From assembly GCA_946800325.1 (NCBI GenBank), contig OX326957.1:30553054-30617053 (forward strand): 64,000 nt of DNA, given 5' to 3'. The stretch comes from Luzula sylvatica. Its lineage: Eukaryota > Streptophyta > Magnoliopsida > Poales > Juncaceae. A program made the translations under genes and the position numbers. How positions within the stretch are numbered: position 1 is the stretch's first letter; each line of letters begins with the position of its first letter. The notes beneath the pieces are model-generated. The model was given only the letters and a program-made list of their open reading frames with translations, had not been told where the DNA came from and searched no databases. Positions 43,000 through 56,400 of this stretch are shown here, in pieces.

Positions 43000-44042
43000 T
43001 TTGTTTTTCGATTCAAAACAATCTGTTTATGCTTTGGGGAGTTCAAATAACGTATTTTTAGATCATTTGAATCGTATCTTTTACTACATAACATTTGACC
43101 AAAATTTACAAACACTAAGAAAGTTTGTTTTTCGATTCAAAACAATCTGTTTATGCTTTGGGGAGTACAAATAGCGTATTTTTAGATCATTTGAATCGTA
43201 TCTTTTACTACATAACATTTCACCAAAATTTACAAACACTAAGAATGTTTGTTTTTCGATTCAAAACAATTTGTTTATGCTTTGGGGAGTTCTATGAACA
43301 TATTTTTAGATCATTTGAATCGTATCTTTTACTACATAACATTTCACCAAAATTTACAAACACTAAGAAAGTTGGTTTTTCGATTCAAAACAATTTGTTT
43401 ATGCTTTGGTGAGTTCAAATAACGTAATTTTAGACCATTTGAATCGTATCTTTTACTACATAACATTTCACCAAAATTTACAAACACTAAGAAAGTTTGT
43501 TTTTCGATTCAAAACAATATGTTTATGCTTTGGGGACTTCGAATAACGTATTTTTAGATCATTTGAATCGTATCTTTTACTACATAACATTTCACCAAAA
43601 TTTACAAACACTAAGAATGTTTGTTTTTCGATTCAAAACAATCTGTTTATCCTTTGGGGAGTTCAAATAACGTATTTTTAGATCATTTGAATCGTATCTT
43701 TTACTACATAACATTTCACCAAAATTTACAAACACTAAGAAAGTTTGTTTTTCGATTCAAAACAATCTGTTTAACCATTGGGGAGTTCAAATAACGTATT
43801 TTTAGATCATTTGAATCGTATCTTTTCCTACATAACATTTCACCAAAATTTACAAACACTAAGAAAGTTTGTTTTTCGATTCAAAACAATCTGTTTATGC
43901 TTTGGGGAGTTCAAATAACGTATTTTTAGATCATTTGAATCATATCTTTTACTACATAACATTTGACCAAAATTTACAAACACTAAGAAAGTTTGTTTTT
44001 CGATTCAAAACAATCTGTTTATGCTTTGGGGAGTTCAAATAA
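43000..44042 (+). repeat. Partial leading copy of the 22-mer repeat D (about 8-9 monomers)
   Basis: GGGGACTTCGAATAAC near 43,532 recurs near 44,648 at 1,116 bp (9 monomers). The surrounding order (GAGTACAAATAGCG, GAATG, TTCTATGAACAT, AAGTTGG, TTAACCATTGG, GAATCATATC) matches the start of the next unit with small private changes. Its left limit is approximate. Confidence 0.7.
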
Positions 44043-46770
44043 CGTAATTTTGGACCATTTGAATCGTATCTTTTACTACATAACATTTCACCAAAATTTA
44101 CAAACACTAAGAAAGTTTGTTTTTCGATTCAAAACAATCTGTTTATGCTTTGGGGAGTTCAAATAACGTATTTTTAGATCATTTGAATCGTATCTTTTAC
44201 TACATAACATTTGACCAAAATTTACAAACACTAAGAAAGTTTGTTTTTCGATTCAAAACAATCTGTTTATGCTTTGGGGAGTACAAATAGCGTATTTTTA
44301 GATCATTTGAATCGTATCTTTTACTACATAACATTTCACCAAAATTTACAAACACTAAGAATGTTTGTTTTTCGATTCAAAACAATTTGTTTATGCTTTG
44401 GGGAGTTCTAAGAACATATTTTTAGATCATTTGAATCGTATCTTTTACTACATAACATTTCACCAAAATTTACAAACACTAAGAAAGTTGGTTTTTCGAT
44501 TCAAAACAATTTGTTTATGCTTTGGTGAGTTCAAATAACGTAATTTTAGACCATTTGAATCGTATCTTTTACTACATAACATTTCACCAAAATTTACAAA
44601 CACTAAGAAAGTTTGTTTTTCGATTCAAAACAATATGTTTATGCTTTGGGGACTTCGAATAACGTATTTTTAGATCATTTGAATCGTATCTTTTACTACA
44701 TAACATTTCACCAAAATTTACAAACACTAAGAATGTTTGTTTTTCGATTCAAAACAATCTGTTTATCCTTTGGGGAGTTCAAATAACGTATTTTTAGATC
44801 ATTTGAATCATATCTTTTACTACATAACATTTCACCAAAATTTACAAACACTAAGAAAGTTTGTTTTTCGATTCAAAACAATCTGTTTAACCTTTGGGGA
44901 GTTCAAATAACGTATTTTTAGATCATTTGAATCGTATCTTTTCCTACATAACATTTCACCAAAATTTACAAACACTAAGAAAGTTTGTTTTTCGATTCAA
45001 AACAATCTGTTTATGCTTTGGGGAGTTCAAATAACGTATTTTTAGATCATTTGAATCATATCTTTTACTACATAACATTTGACCAAAATTTACAAACACT
45101 AAGAAAGTTTGTTTTTCGTTTCAAAACAATCTGTTTATGCTTTGGGGAGTTCAAATAACGTATTTTTAGATCATTTGAATCGTATCTTTTACTACATAAC
45201 TTGTCACCAAAATTTACAAACACTAAGAAAGTTTGTTTTTCGATTCAAAACAATCTGTTTATGCTTTGGGGAGTTCAAATAACGTATTTTTAGATCATTT
45301 GAATCGTATCTTTTACAACATAACATTTGACCAAAATTTACAAACACTAAGAAAGTTTGTTTTTCGATTCAAAACAATCTGTTTATGCTTTGGGGAGTTC
45401 AAATAGCGTATTTTTAGATCATTTGAATCGTATCTTTTACTACATAACATTTCACCAAAATTTACAAACACTAAGAAAGTTTGTTTTTCTATTCAAAACA
45501 ATCTGTTTATCCTTTGGGGAGTTCAAATAACGTATTTTTAGATCATTTGAATCATATCTTTTACTACATAACATTTGACCAAAATTTACAAACACTAAGA
45601 AAGTTTGTTTTTCGATTCTAAACAATTTGTTTAGGCTTTGGGGAGTTCAAATAGCATATTTTTAGATCATTTGAATCGTATCTTTTACTACATAACATTT
45701 CACCAAAATTTACAAACACTAAGAAAGTTTGTTTTTCGATTCAAAACAATCTGTTTATCCTTTGGGGAGTTCAAATAACGTATTTTTAGATCATTTGAAT
45801 CGTATCTTTTACTACATAACATTTCACCAAAATTTACGAACACTAAGAAAGTTGGTTTTTCGATTCAAAACAATCTGTTTATGCTTTGGGGAGTTCAAAT
45901 AACGTATTTTTAGATCATTTGAATCGTATCTTTTACTACATAACATTTGACCAAAATTTACAAACACTAAGAAAGTTGGTTTTTCGATTCAAAACAATCT
46001 GTTTATGCTTTGGGGAGTTCAAATAACGTAATTTTAGACCATTTGAATCGTATCTTTTACTACATAACATTTCACCAAAATTTACAAACACTAAGAAAGT
46101 TTGTTTTTCGATTCAAAACAACTTGTTTATGCATTGGGGAGTTCAAATAACGTATTTTTAGATCATTTGAATCGTATCTTTTACTACATAACATTTCACC
46201 AAAATTTACAAACACTAAGAAAGTTTGTTTTTCGATTCAAAACAATCTGTTTATGCTTTGGGGAGTTCAAATAACGTATTTTTAGATCATTTGAATCGTA
46301 TCTTTTACTACATAACATTTGACCAAAATTTACAAACACTAAGAAAGTTTGTTTTTTGATTCAAAACAATCTGTTTATGCTTTGGGGAGTTCAAATAGCG
46401 TATTTTTAGATCATTTGAATCGTATCTTTTACTACATAACATTTCACCAAAATTTACAAACACTAAGAAAGTTTGTTTTTCGATTCAAAACAATCTGTTT
46501 ATCCTTTTGGGAGTTCAAATAACGTATTTTTAGATCATTTGAATCGTATCTTTTACTACATAACATTTCACCAAAATTTACGAACACTAAGAAAGTTGGT
46601 TTTTCGATTCAAAACAATCTGTTTATGCTTTGGGGAGTTCAAATAACGTATTTTTAGATCATTTGAATCGTATCTTTTACTACATAACATTTGACCAAAA
46701 TTTACAAACACTAAGAAAGTTGGTTTTTCGATTCAAAACAATCTGTTTATGCTTTGGGGAGTTCAAATAA
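44043..46770 (+). repeat. Higher-order unit D1, 22 monomers (2,728 bp)
   Basis: The rare CGTAATTTTGGACC variant at 44043 recurs at 46771, and GACTTCGAATAAC (44651/47379) and GTTTAGGC (45631/48359) recur at the same 2,728-bp spacing. The unit fuses block C-like monomers with the CGAATAAC and TTAACC monomers. Confidence 0.85.
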
Positions 46771-49250
46771 CGTAATTTTGGACCATTTGAATCGTATCTT
46801 TTACTACATAACATTTCACCAAAATTTACAAACACTAAGAAAGTTTGTTTTTCGATTCAAAACAATCTGTTTATGCTTTGGGGAGTTCAAATAACGTATT
46901 TTTAGATCATTTGAATCGTATCTTTTACTACATAACATTTGACCAAAATTTACAAACACTAAGAAAGTTTGTTTTTCGATTCAAAACAATCTGTTTATGC
47001 TTTGGGGAGTACAAATAGCGTATTTTTAGATCATTTGAATCGTATCTTTTACTACATAACATTTCACCAAAATTTACAAACACTAAGAATGTTTGTTTTT
47101 CGATTCAAAACAATTTGTTTATGCTTTGGGGAGTTCTAAGAACATATTTTTAGATCATTTGAATCGTATCTTTTACTACATAACATTTCACCAAAATTTA
47201 CAAACACTAAGAAAGTTGGTTTTTCGATTCAAAACAATTTGTTTATGCTTTGGTGAGTTCAAATAACGTAATTTTAGACCATTTGAATCGTATCTTTTAC
47301 TACATAACATTTCACCAAAATTTACAAACACTAAGAAAGTTTGTTTTTCGATTCAAAACAATATGTTTATGCTTTGGGGACTTCGAATAACGTATTTTTA
47401 GATCATTTGAATCGTATCTTTTACTACATAACATTTCACCAAAATTTACAAACACTAAGAATGTTTGTTTTTCGATTCAAAACAATCTGTTTATCCTTTG
47501 GGGAGTTCAAATAACGTATTTTTAGATCATTTGAATCGTATCTTTTACTACATAACATTTCACCAAAATTTACAAACACTAAGAAAGTTTGTTTTTCGAT
47601 TCAAAACAATCTGTTTAACCTTTGGGGAGTTCAAGTAACGTATTTTTAGATCATTTGAATCGTATCTTTTCCTACATAACATTTCACCAAAATTTACAAA
47701 CACTAAGAAAGTTTGTTTTTCGATTCAAAACAATCTGTTTATGCTTTGGGGAGTTCAAATAACGTATTTTTAGATCATTTGAATCATATCTTTTACTACA
47801 TAACATTTGACCAAAATTTACAAACACTAAGAAAGTTTGTTTTTCGTTTCAAAACAATCTGTTTATGCTTTGGGGAGTTCAAATAACGTATTTTTAGATC
47901 ATTTGAATCGTATCTTTTACTACATAACTTGTCACCAAAATTTACAAACACTAAGAAAGTTTGTTTTTCGATTCAAAACAATCTGTTTATGCTTTGGGGA
48001 GTTCAAATAACGTATTTTTAGATCATTTGAATCGTATCTTTTACAACATAACATTTGACCAAAATTTACAAACACTAAGAAAGTTTGTTTTTCGATTCAA
48101 AACAATCTGTTTATGCTTTGGGGAGTTCAAATAGCGTATTTTTAGATCATTTGAATCGTATCTTTTACTACATAACATTTCACCAAAATTTACAAACACT
48201 AAGAAAGTTTGTTTTTCTATTCAAAACAATCTGTTTATCCTTTGGGGAGTTCAAATAACGTATTTTTAGATCATTTGAATCATATCTTTTACTACATAAC
48301 ATTTGACCAAAATTTACAAATACTAAGAAAGTTTGTTTTTCGATTCTAAACAATTTGTTTAGGCTTTGGGGAGTTCAAATAGCATATTTTTAGATCATTT
48401 GAATCGTATCTTTTACAACATAACATTTCACCAAAATTTACAAACACTAAGAAAGTTTGTTTTTCGATTCAAAACAATCTGTTTATCCTTTGGGGAGTTC
48501 AAATAACGTATTTTTAGATCATTTGAATCGTATCTTTTACTACATAACATTTCACCAAAATTTACGAACACTAAGAAAGTTGGTTTTTCGATTCAAAACA
48601 ATCTGTTTATGCTTTGGGGAGTTCAAATAACGTATTTTTAGATCATTTGAATCGTATCTTTTACTACATAACATTTGACCAAAATTTACAAACACTAAGA
48701 AAGTTGGTTTTTCGATTCAAAACAATCTGTTTATGCTTTGGGGAGTTCAAATAACGTAATTTTAGACCATTTGAATCGTATTTTTTAATACATAACATTT
48801 CACCAAAATTTACAAACACTAAGAAAGTTTGTTTTTCGATTCAAAACAACTTGTTTATGCATTGGGGAGTTCAAATAACGTATTTTTAGATCATTTGAAT
48901 CGTATCTTTTACTACATAACATTTCACCAAAATTTACAAACACTAAGAAAGTTTGTTTTTCGATTCAAAACAATCTGTTTATGCTTTGGGGAGTTCAAAT
49001 AACGTATTTTTAGATCATTTGAATCGTATCTTTTACTACATATCATTTGACCAAAATTTACAAACACTAAGAAAGTTTGTTTTTTGATTCAAAACAATCT
49101 GTTTATGCTTTGGGGAGTTCAAATAGCGTATTTTTAGATCATTTGAATCGTATCTTTTACTACATAACATTTCACCAAAATTTACAAACACTAAGAAAGT
49201 TTGTTTTTCGATTCAAAACAATCTGTTTATCCTTTGGGGAGTTGAAATAA
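46771..49250 (+). repeat. Higher-order unit D2, partial 22-mer
   Basis: Follows D1 in exact register until about 49,250, where the monomer order switches to that of block C (TTATCC, then CATTTGACC, then GATTCTAAAC with TTTTTGC). Private changes include GTATTTTTTAATAC near 48,780 and TACATATCATTTG near 49,040. Confidence 0.8.
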
Positions 49251-51499
49251 CGTATTTTTAGATCATTTGAATCGTATCTTTTACTACATAACATTTGACC
49301 AAAATTTACAAACACTAAGAAAGTTTGTTTTTCGATTCTAAACAATTTGTTTTTGCTTTGGGGAGTTCAAATAGCGTATTTTTAGATCATTTGAATCGTA
49401 TCTTTTACTATATAACATTTCACCAAAATTTACAAACACTAAGAAAGTTTGTTTTTCGATTCAAAACAACTTGTTTATGCTTTGGGGAGTTCTAAGAACA
49501 TATTTTTAGATCATTTGAATCGTATCTTTTACTACATAACATTTCACCAAAATTTACAAACACTAAGAAAGTTGGTTTTTCGATTCAAAACAATTTGTTT
49601 ATGCTTTGGTGAGTTCAAATAACGTAATTTTAGACCATTTGAATCGTATCTTTTACTACATAACATTTCACCAAAATTTACAAACACTAAGAAAGTTTGT
49701 TTTTCGATTTAAAACAACTTGTTTATGCTTTGGGGAGTTCAAATAACGTATTTTTAGATCATTTGAATCGTATCTTTTACTACATAACATTTCACCAAAA
49801 TTTGGAAACACTAAGAAAGTTTGTTTTTCGATTCAAAACAATCTGTTTATGCTTTGGGGAGTTCAAAGAACGTATTTTTAGATCATTTGAATCGTATCTT
49901 TTACTACATAACATTTGACCAAAATTTACAAACACTAAGAAAGTTTGTTTTTCGATTCAAAACAATCTGTTTATGCTTTGGGGAGTACAAATAGCGTATT
50001 TTTAGATCATTTGAATCGTATCTTTTACTACATAACATTTCACCAAAATTTACAAACACTAAGAAAGTTTGTTTTTCGATTCAAAACAATCTGTTTATGC
50101 TTTGGGGAGTTCAAAGAACGTATTTTTAGATCATTTGAATCATATCTTTTACTACATAACATTTGACCAAAATTTACAAACACTAAGAAAGTTTATTTTT
50201 CGATTCTAAACAATTTGTTTATGCTTTGGGGAGTTCAAATAGCATATTTTTAGATCATTTGAATCGTATCTTTTACTACATAACATTTCACCAAAATTTA
50301 CAAACACTAAGAAAGTTTGTTTTTCGATTCAAAACAATCTGTTTATCCTTTGGGGAGTTCAAATAACGTATTTTTCGATCATTTGAATCGTATCTTTTAC
50401 TACATAACATTTCTCCAAAATTTACGAACACTAAGAAAGTTTGTTTTTCGATTCAAAACAATTTGTTTATGCTTTGGGGAGTTCTAAGAACATATTTTTA
50501 GATCATTTGAATCGTATCTTTTACTACATAACATTTCACCAAAATTTACAAACACTAAGAAAGTTTGTTTTTCGATTCAAAACAATCTGTTTATGCTTTG
50601 GGGAGTTCAAATAACGTATTTTTAGATCATTTTAATCGTATCTTTTACTACATAACATTTGACCAAAATTTACAAACACTAAGAAAGTTTGTTTTTCGAT
50701 TCAAAACAATCTGTTTATGCTTTGGGGAGTACAAATAGCGTATTTTTAGATCATTTGAATCGTATCTTTTACTACATAACATTTCACCAAAATTTACAAA
50801 CACTAAGAATGTTTGTTTTTCGATTCAAAACAATCTGTTTATGCTTTGGGGAGTTCAAATAACGTATTTTTAGATCATTTGAATCGTATCTTTTACTACA
50901 TAACATTTGACCAAAATTTACAAACACTAAGAAAGTTTTTTTTTCGATTCAAAACAATCTGTTTATGCTTTGGGGAGTACAAATAGCGTATTTTTAGATC
51001 ATTTGAATCGTATCTTTTACTACATAACATTTCACCAAAATTTACAAACACTAAGAATGTTTGTTTTTCGATTCAAAACAATCTGTTTATCCTTTGGGGA
51101 GTTCAAATAACGTATTTTTAGATCATTTGAATCGTATCTTTTACTACATAACATTTCACCAAAATTTACAAACACTAAGAAAGTTTGTTTTTCGATTCAA
51201 AACAATCTGTTTATGCTTTGGGGAGTTCAAATAACGTATTTTTAGATCATTTGAATCGTATCTTTTACTACATAACTGTTCACCAAAATTTACAAACACT
51301 AAGAAAGTTTGTTTTTCGTTTCAAAACAATCTGTTTATGCTTTGGGGAGTTCAAATAACGTATTTTTAGATCATTTGAATCGTATCTTTTACTACATAAC
51401 TTTTCACCAAAATTTACAAACACTAAGAAAGTTTGTTTTTCGATTCAAAACAATCTGTTTATGCTTTGGGGAGTTCAAATAACGTATTTTTAGATCATT

Positions 51500-52190
51500 T
51501 GAATCGTATCTTTTACTACATAACATTTCACCAAAATTTACGAACACTAAGAAAGTTTGTTTTTCGATTCAAAACAATTTGTTTATGCTTTGGGGAGTTC
51601 TAAGAACATATTTTTAGATCATTTGAATCGTATCTTTTACTACATAACATTTCACCAAAATTTACAAACACTAAGAAAGTTGGTTTTTCGATTCAAAACA
51701 ACTTGTTTATGCTTTGGTGAGTTCAAATAACGTATTTTTAGACCATTTGAATCGTATCTTTTACTACATAACATTTCACCAAAATTTGCAAACACTAAGA
51801 AAGTTTGTTTTTCGATTCAAAACAATCTGTTTATGCTTTGGGGACTTCGAATAACGTATTTTTAGATCATTTGAATCGTATCTTTTACTACATAACATTT
51901 CACCAAAATTTACAAACACTAAGAATGTTTGTTTTTCGATTCAAAACAATTTGTTTATGCTTTGGTGAGTTCATATAACGTAATTTTAGACCATTTGAAT
52001 CGTATCTTTTACTACATAACATTTCACCAAAATTTACAAACACTAAGAAAGTTTGTTTTTCGATTCAAAACAATCTGTTTATGCTTTGGGGACTTCGAAT
52101 AACGTATTTTTAGATCATTTGAATCGTATCTTTTCCTACATAACATTTCACCAAAATTTACAAACACTAAGAATGTTTGTTTTTCGATTC
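51500..52190 (+). repeat. Transition with a 2-monomer duplication (248 bp)
   Basis: GGGGACTTCGAATAAC occurs near 51,840 and 52,088, 248 bp apart, each followed by a GAATG monomer. This is a short dimer duplication between the rearranged C copy and the 10-mer block. Confidence 0.7.
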
Positions 52191-55060
52191 AAAACAATCT
52201 GTTTATGCTTTGGGGAGTTCAAATAACGTATTTTTAGATCATTTGAATCGTATCTTTTACTACATAACTTTTCACCAAAATTTACAAACACTAAGAAAGT
52301 TTGTTTTTCGTTTCAAAACAATCTGTTTATGCTTTGGGAAGTTCAAATAACGTAATTTTAGACCATTTGAATCGTATCTTTTACTATATAACATTTCACC
52401 AAAATTTACAAACACTAAGAAAGTTTGTTTTTCGATTCTAAACAATTTGTTTATGCTTTGGGGAGTTCAAATAGCATATTTTTAGATCATTTGAATCGTA
52501 TCTTTTACTACATAACATTTCACCAAAATTTACAAACACTAAGAAAGTTTGTTTTTCGATTCAAAACAATCTGTTTATGCTTTGGGGAGTTCAAATAACG
52601 TATTTTTAGATCATTTGAATCGTATCTTTTACTACATAACTTTTCACCAAAATTTACAAACACTAAGAAAGTTTGTTTTTCGATTCAAAACAATCTGTTT
52701 ATCCTTTGGGGAGTTCAAATAGCATATTTTTAGATCATTTGAATCGTATCTTTTACTACATAACATTTGACCAAAATTTACAAACACTAAGAAAGTTTGT
52801 TTTTCGATTCTAAACAATTTGTTTATGCTTTGGGGAGTTCAAATAGCGTATTTTTAGATCATTTGAATCGTATCTTTTACTACATAACATTTCACCAAAA
52901 TTTACAAACACTAAGAAAGTTTGTTTTTCGATTCAAAACAACTTGTTTATGCTGTGGGGAGTTCGAATAACGTATTTTTAGATCATTTGAATCGTATCTT
53001 TTACTACATAACATTTGACCAAAATTTACAAACACTAAGAAAGTTTGTTTTTCGATTCTAAACAATTTGTTTATGCTTTGGGGAGTTCAAATAACGTATT
53101 TTTAGATCATTTGAATCGTATCTTTTACTACATAACATTTGACCAAAATTTACAAACACTAAGAAAGTTTGTTTTTCGATTCAAAACAATCTGTTTATGC
53201 TTTGGGGAGTTCAAATAGCGTATTTTTAGATCATTTGAATCGTATCTTTTACTACATAACATTTCACCAAAATTTACAAACACTAAGAATGTTTGTTTTT
53301 CGATTCAAAACAATCTGTTTATCCTTTGGGGAGTTCAAATAACGTATTTTTAGATCATTTGAATAGTATCTTTTACTACATAACATTTCACCAAAATTTA
53401 CAAACACTAAGAAAGTTTGTTTTTCGATTCAAAACAATCTGTTTATGCTTTGGGGAGTTCAAATAACGTATTTTTAGATCATTTGAATCGTATCTTTTAC
53501 TACATAACTTTTCACCAAAATTTACAAACACTAAGAAAGTTTGTTTTTCGTTTCGAAACAATCTGTTTATGCTTTGGGAAGTTCAAATAACGTAATTTTA
53601 GACCATTTGAATCGTATCTTTTACTATATAACATTTCACCAAAATTTACAAACACTAAGAAAGTTTGTTTTTCGATTCTAAACAATTTGTTTATGCTTTG
53701 GGGAGTTCAAATAGCATATTTTTAGATCATTTGAATCGTATCTTTTACTACATAACATTTCACCAAAATTTACAAACACTAAGAAAGTTTGTTTTTCGAT
53801 TCAAAACAATCTGTTTATGCTTTGGGGAGTTCAAATAACGTATTTTTAGATCATTTGAATCGTATCTTTTACTACATAACTTTTCACCAAAATTTACAAA
53901 CACTAAGAAAGTTTGTTTTTCGATTCAAAACAATTTTTTTATCCTTTGGGGAGTTCAAATAACGTATTTTTAGATCATTTGAATCGTATCTTTTACTACA
54001 TAACATTTGACCAAAATTTACAAACACTAAGAAAGTTTGTTTTTCGATTCTAAACAATTTGTTTATGCTTTGGGGAGTTCAAATAGTGTATTTTTAGATC
54101 ATTTGAATCGTATCTTTTACTACATAACATTTCACCAAAATTTACAAACACTAAGAAAGTTTGTTTTTCGATTCAAAACAACTTGTTTATGCTTTGGGGA
54201 GTTCGAATAACGTATTTTTAGATCATTTGAATAGTATCTTTTACTACATAACATTTCACCAAAATTTACAAACACTAAGAAAGTTTGTTTTTCGATTCAA
54301 AACAATCTGTTTATGCTTTGGGGAGTTCAAATAACGTATTTTTAGATCATTTGAATCGTATCTTTTACTACATAACATTTGACCAAAATTTACAAACACT
54401 AAGAAAGTTTGTTTTTCGATTCAAAACAATCTGTTTATGCTTTGGGGAGTTCAAATAGCGTATTTTTAGATCATTTGAATCGTATCTTTTACTACATAAC
54501 ATTTCACCAAAATTTACAAACACTAAGAATGTTTGTTTTTCGATTCAAAACAATCTGTTTATCCTTTGGGGAGTTCAAATAACGTATTTTTAGATCATTT
54601 GAATAGTATCTTTTACTACATAACATTTCACCAAAATTTACAAACACTAAGAAAGTTTGTTTTTCGATTCAAAACAATCTGTTTATGCTTTGGGGAGTTC
54701 AAATAACGTATTTTTAGATCATTTGAATCGTATCTTTTACTACATAACTTTTCACCAAAATTTACAAACACTAAGAAAGTTTGTTTTTCGTTTCAAAACA
54801 ATCTGTTTATGCTTTGGGAAGTTCAAATAACGTAATTTTAGACCATTTGAATCGTATCTTTTACTATATAACATTTCACCTAAATTTACAAACACTAAGA
54901 AAGTTTGTTTTTCGATTCTAAACAATTTGTTTATGCTTTGGGGAGTTCAAATAGCATATTTTTAGATCATTTGAATCGCATCTTTTACTACATAACATTT
55001 CACCAAAATTTACAAACACTAAGAAAGTTTGTTTTTCGATTCAAAACAATCTGTTTATCC
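52190..55060 (+). repeat. Higher-order block E: 10-mer tandem repeat (1,240 bp, about 2.3 copies)
   Basis: The GGGAAGTTC monomer with GTAATTTTAGACC is at about 52337, 53577 and 54817, spaced exactly 1,240 bp. GAATAGTATC at 53,362 and 54,602 confirms the register. The third copy diverges near 55,057 (TTATCC instead of TTATGC). The same 10-mer occurs as a pair inside each copy of block C (20344/21584, 27908/29148, and the equivalent pair in copy 3). Confidence 0.85.
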
Positions 55061-56400
55061 TTTGGGGAGTTCAAATAACGTATTTTTAGATCATTTGAAT
55101 CGTATCTTTTACTACATAACATTTCACCAAAATTTATGAACACTAAGAAAGTTTGTTTTTCGATTCAAAACAATTTGTTTATGCTTTGGGGAGTTCTAAG
55201 AACATATTTTTAGATCATTTGAATCGTATCTTTTACTACATAACATTTCACCAAAATTTACAAACACTAAGAAAGTTGGTTTTTCGATTCAAAACAATTT
55301 GTTTATGTTTTGGTGAGTTCAAATAACGTAATTTTAGACCATTTGAATCGTATCTTTTACTACATAACATTTCACCAAAATTTACAAACACTAAGAAAGT
55401 TTGTTTTTCGATTTAAAACAACTTGTTTATGCTTTGGGGAGTTCAAATAACGTATTTTTAGATCATTTGAATCGTATCTTTTACTACATAACATTTCACC
55501 AAAATTTACAAACACTAAGAAAGTTTGTTTTTCGATTCAAAACAATCTGTTTATGCTTTGGGTAGTTCAAAGAACTTATTTTTAGATCATTTGAATCGTA
55601 TCTTTTACTACATAACATTTGACCAAAATTTACAAACACTAAGAAAGTTTGTTTTTCTATTCAAAACAATCTGTTTATGCTTTGGGGAGTTCAAAGAACG
55701 TATTTTTAGATCATTTGAATCGTATCTTTTACTACATAACATTTCACCAAAATTTATGAACACTAAGAAAGTTTGTTTTTCGATTCAAAACAATCTGTTT
55801 ATGCTTTGGGGAGTACAAATAGCGTATTTTTAGATCATTTGAATCGTATCTTTTACTACATAACATTTCACCAAAATTTACAAACACTAAGAAAGTTTGT
55901 TTTTCGATTCAAAATAATCTGTTTATGCTTTGGGGAGTTCAAAGAACGTATTTTTAGATCATTTGAATCGTATCTTTTACTACATAACATTTGACCAAAA
56001 TTTACAAACACTAAGAAAGTTTGTTTTTCGATTCTAAACAACTTGTTTATGCTTTGGGGAGTTCGAATAACGTATTTTTAGATCATTTGAATCGTATCTT
56101 TTACTACATAACATTTGACCAAAATTTACAAACACTAAGAAAGTTTGTTTTTCGATTCAAAACAATCTGTTTATGCTTTGGGGAGTTTAAATAGCGTATT
56201 TTTAGATCATTTGAATCGTATCTTTTACTACATAACATTTCACCAAAATTTACAAACACTAAGAAAGTTTGTTTTTCGATTCAAAACATCTGTTTATGCT
56301 TTGGGGAGTTCAAATAACGTATTTTTAGATCATTTGAATCGTATCTTTTACTACATAACATTTGACCAAAATTTACAAACACTAAGAAAGTTTGTTTTTC
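55060..56400 (+). repeat. Satellite monomers linking blocks E and F
   Basis: Contains the TTCTAAGAACAT / AAGTTGG / GTAATTTTAGACC / GATTTAAAAC monomer series also found in blocks C and F. It also has several AAAGAACG monomers, whose lost TAA opens the longest reading frame of the window (55525-55833). A one-base deletion (CAAAACATCTG) lies near 56287. No other content is seen. Confidence 0.75.

Larger units (their letters stand above)
42500..51500 (+). repeat. Rearranged fourth copy of repeat C containing a 22-mer expansion
   Basis: The subrepeat at 41017 recurs at 49697, 8,680 bp (70 monomers) later, so the order of block C resumes but with inserted material. Segments at about 45,100-46,400 and 47,850-49,200 carry block C landmarks (ACTTGTCACC, GTTTAGGC, TTATGCATTGG). 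They are embedded in a 22-monomer tandem repeat, annotated separately. Confidence 0.7.

Noticed and set aside
55525..55833. Longest open frames (102 codons here, 98 at 56145, 95 at 43125)
   Set aside because: These are the same satellite translated through extra monomers. The one at 56145 is extended by the one-base deletion near 56,288, and the others by stop-removing variants.
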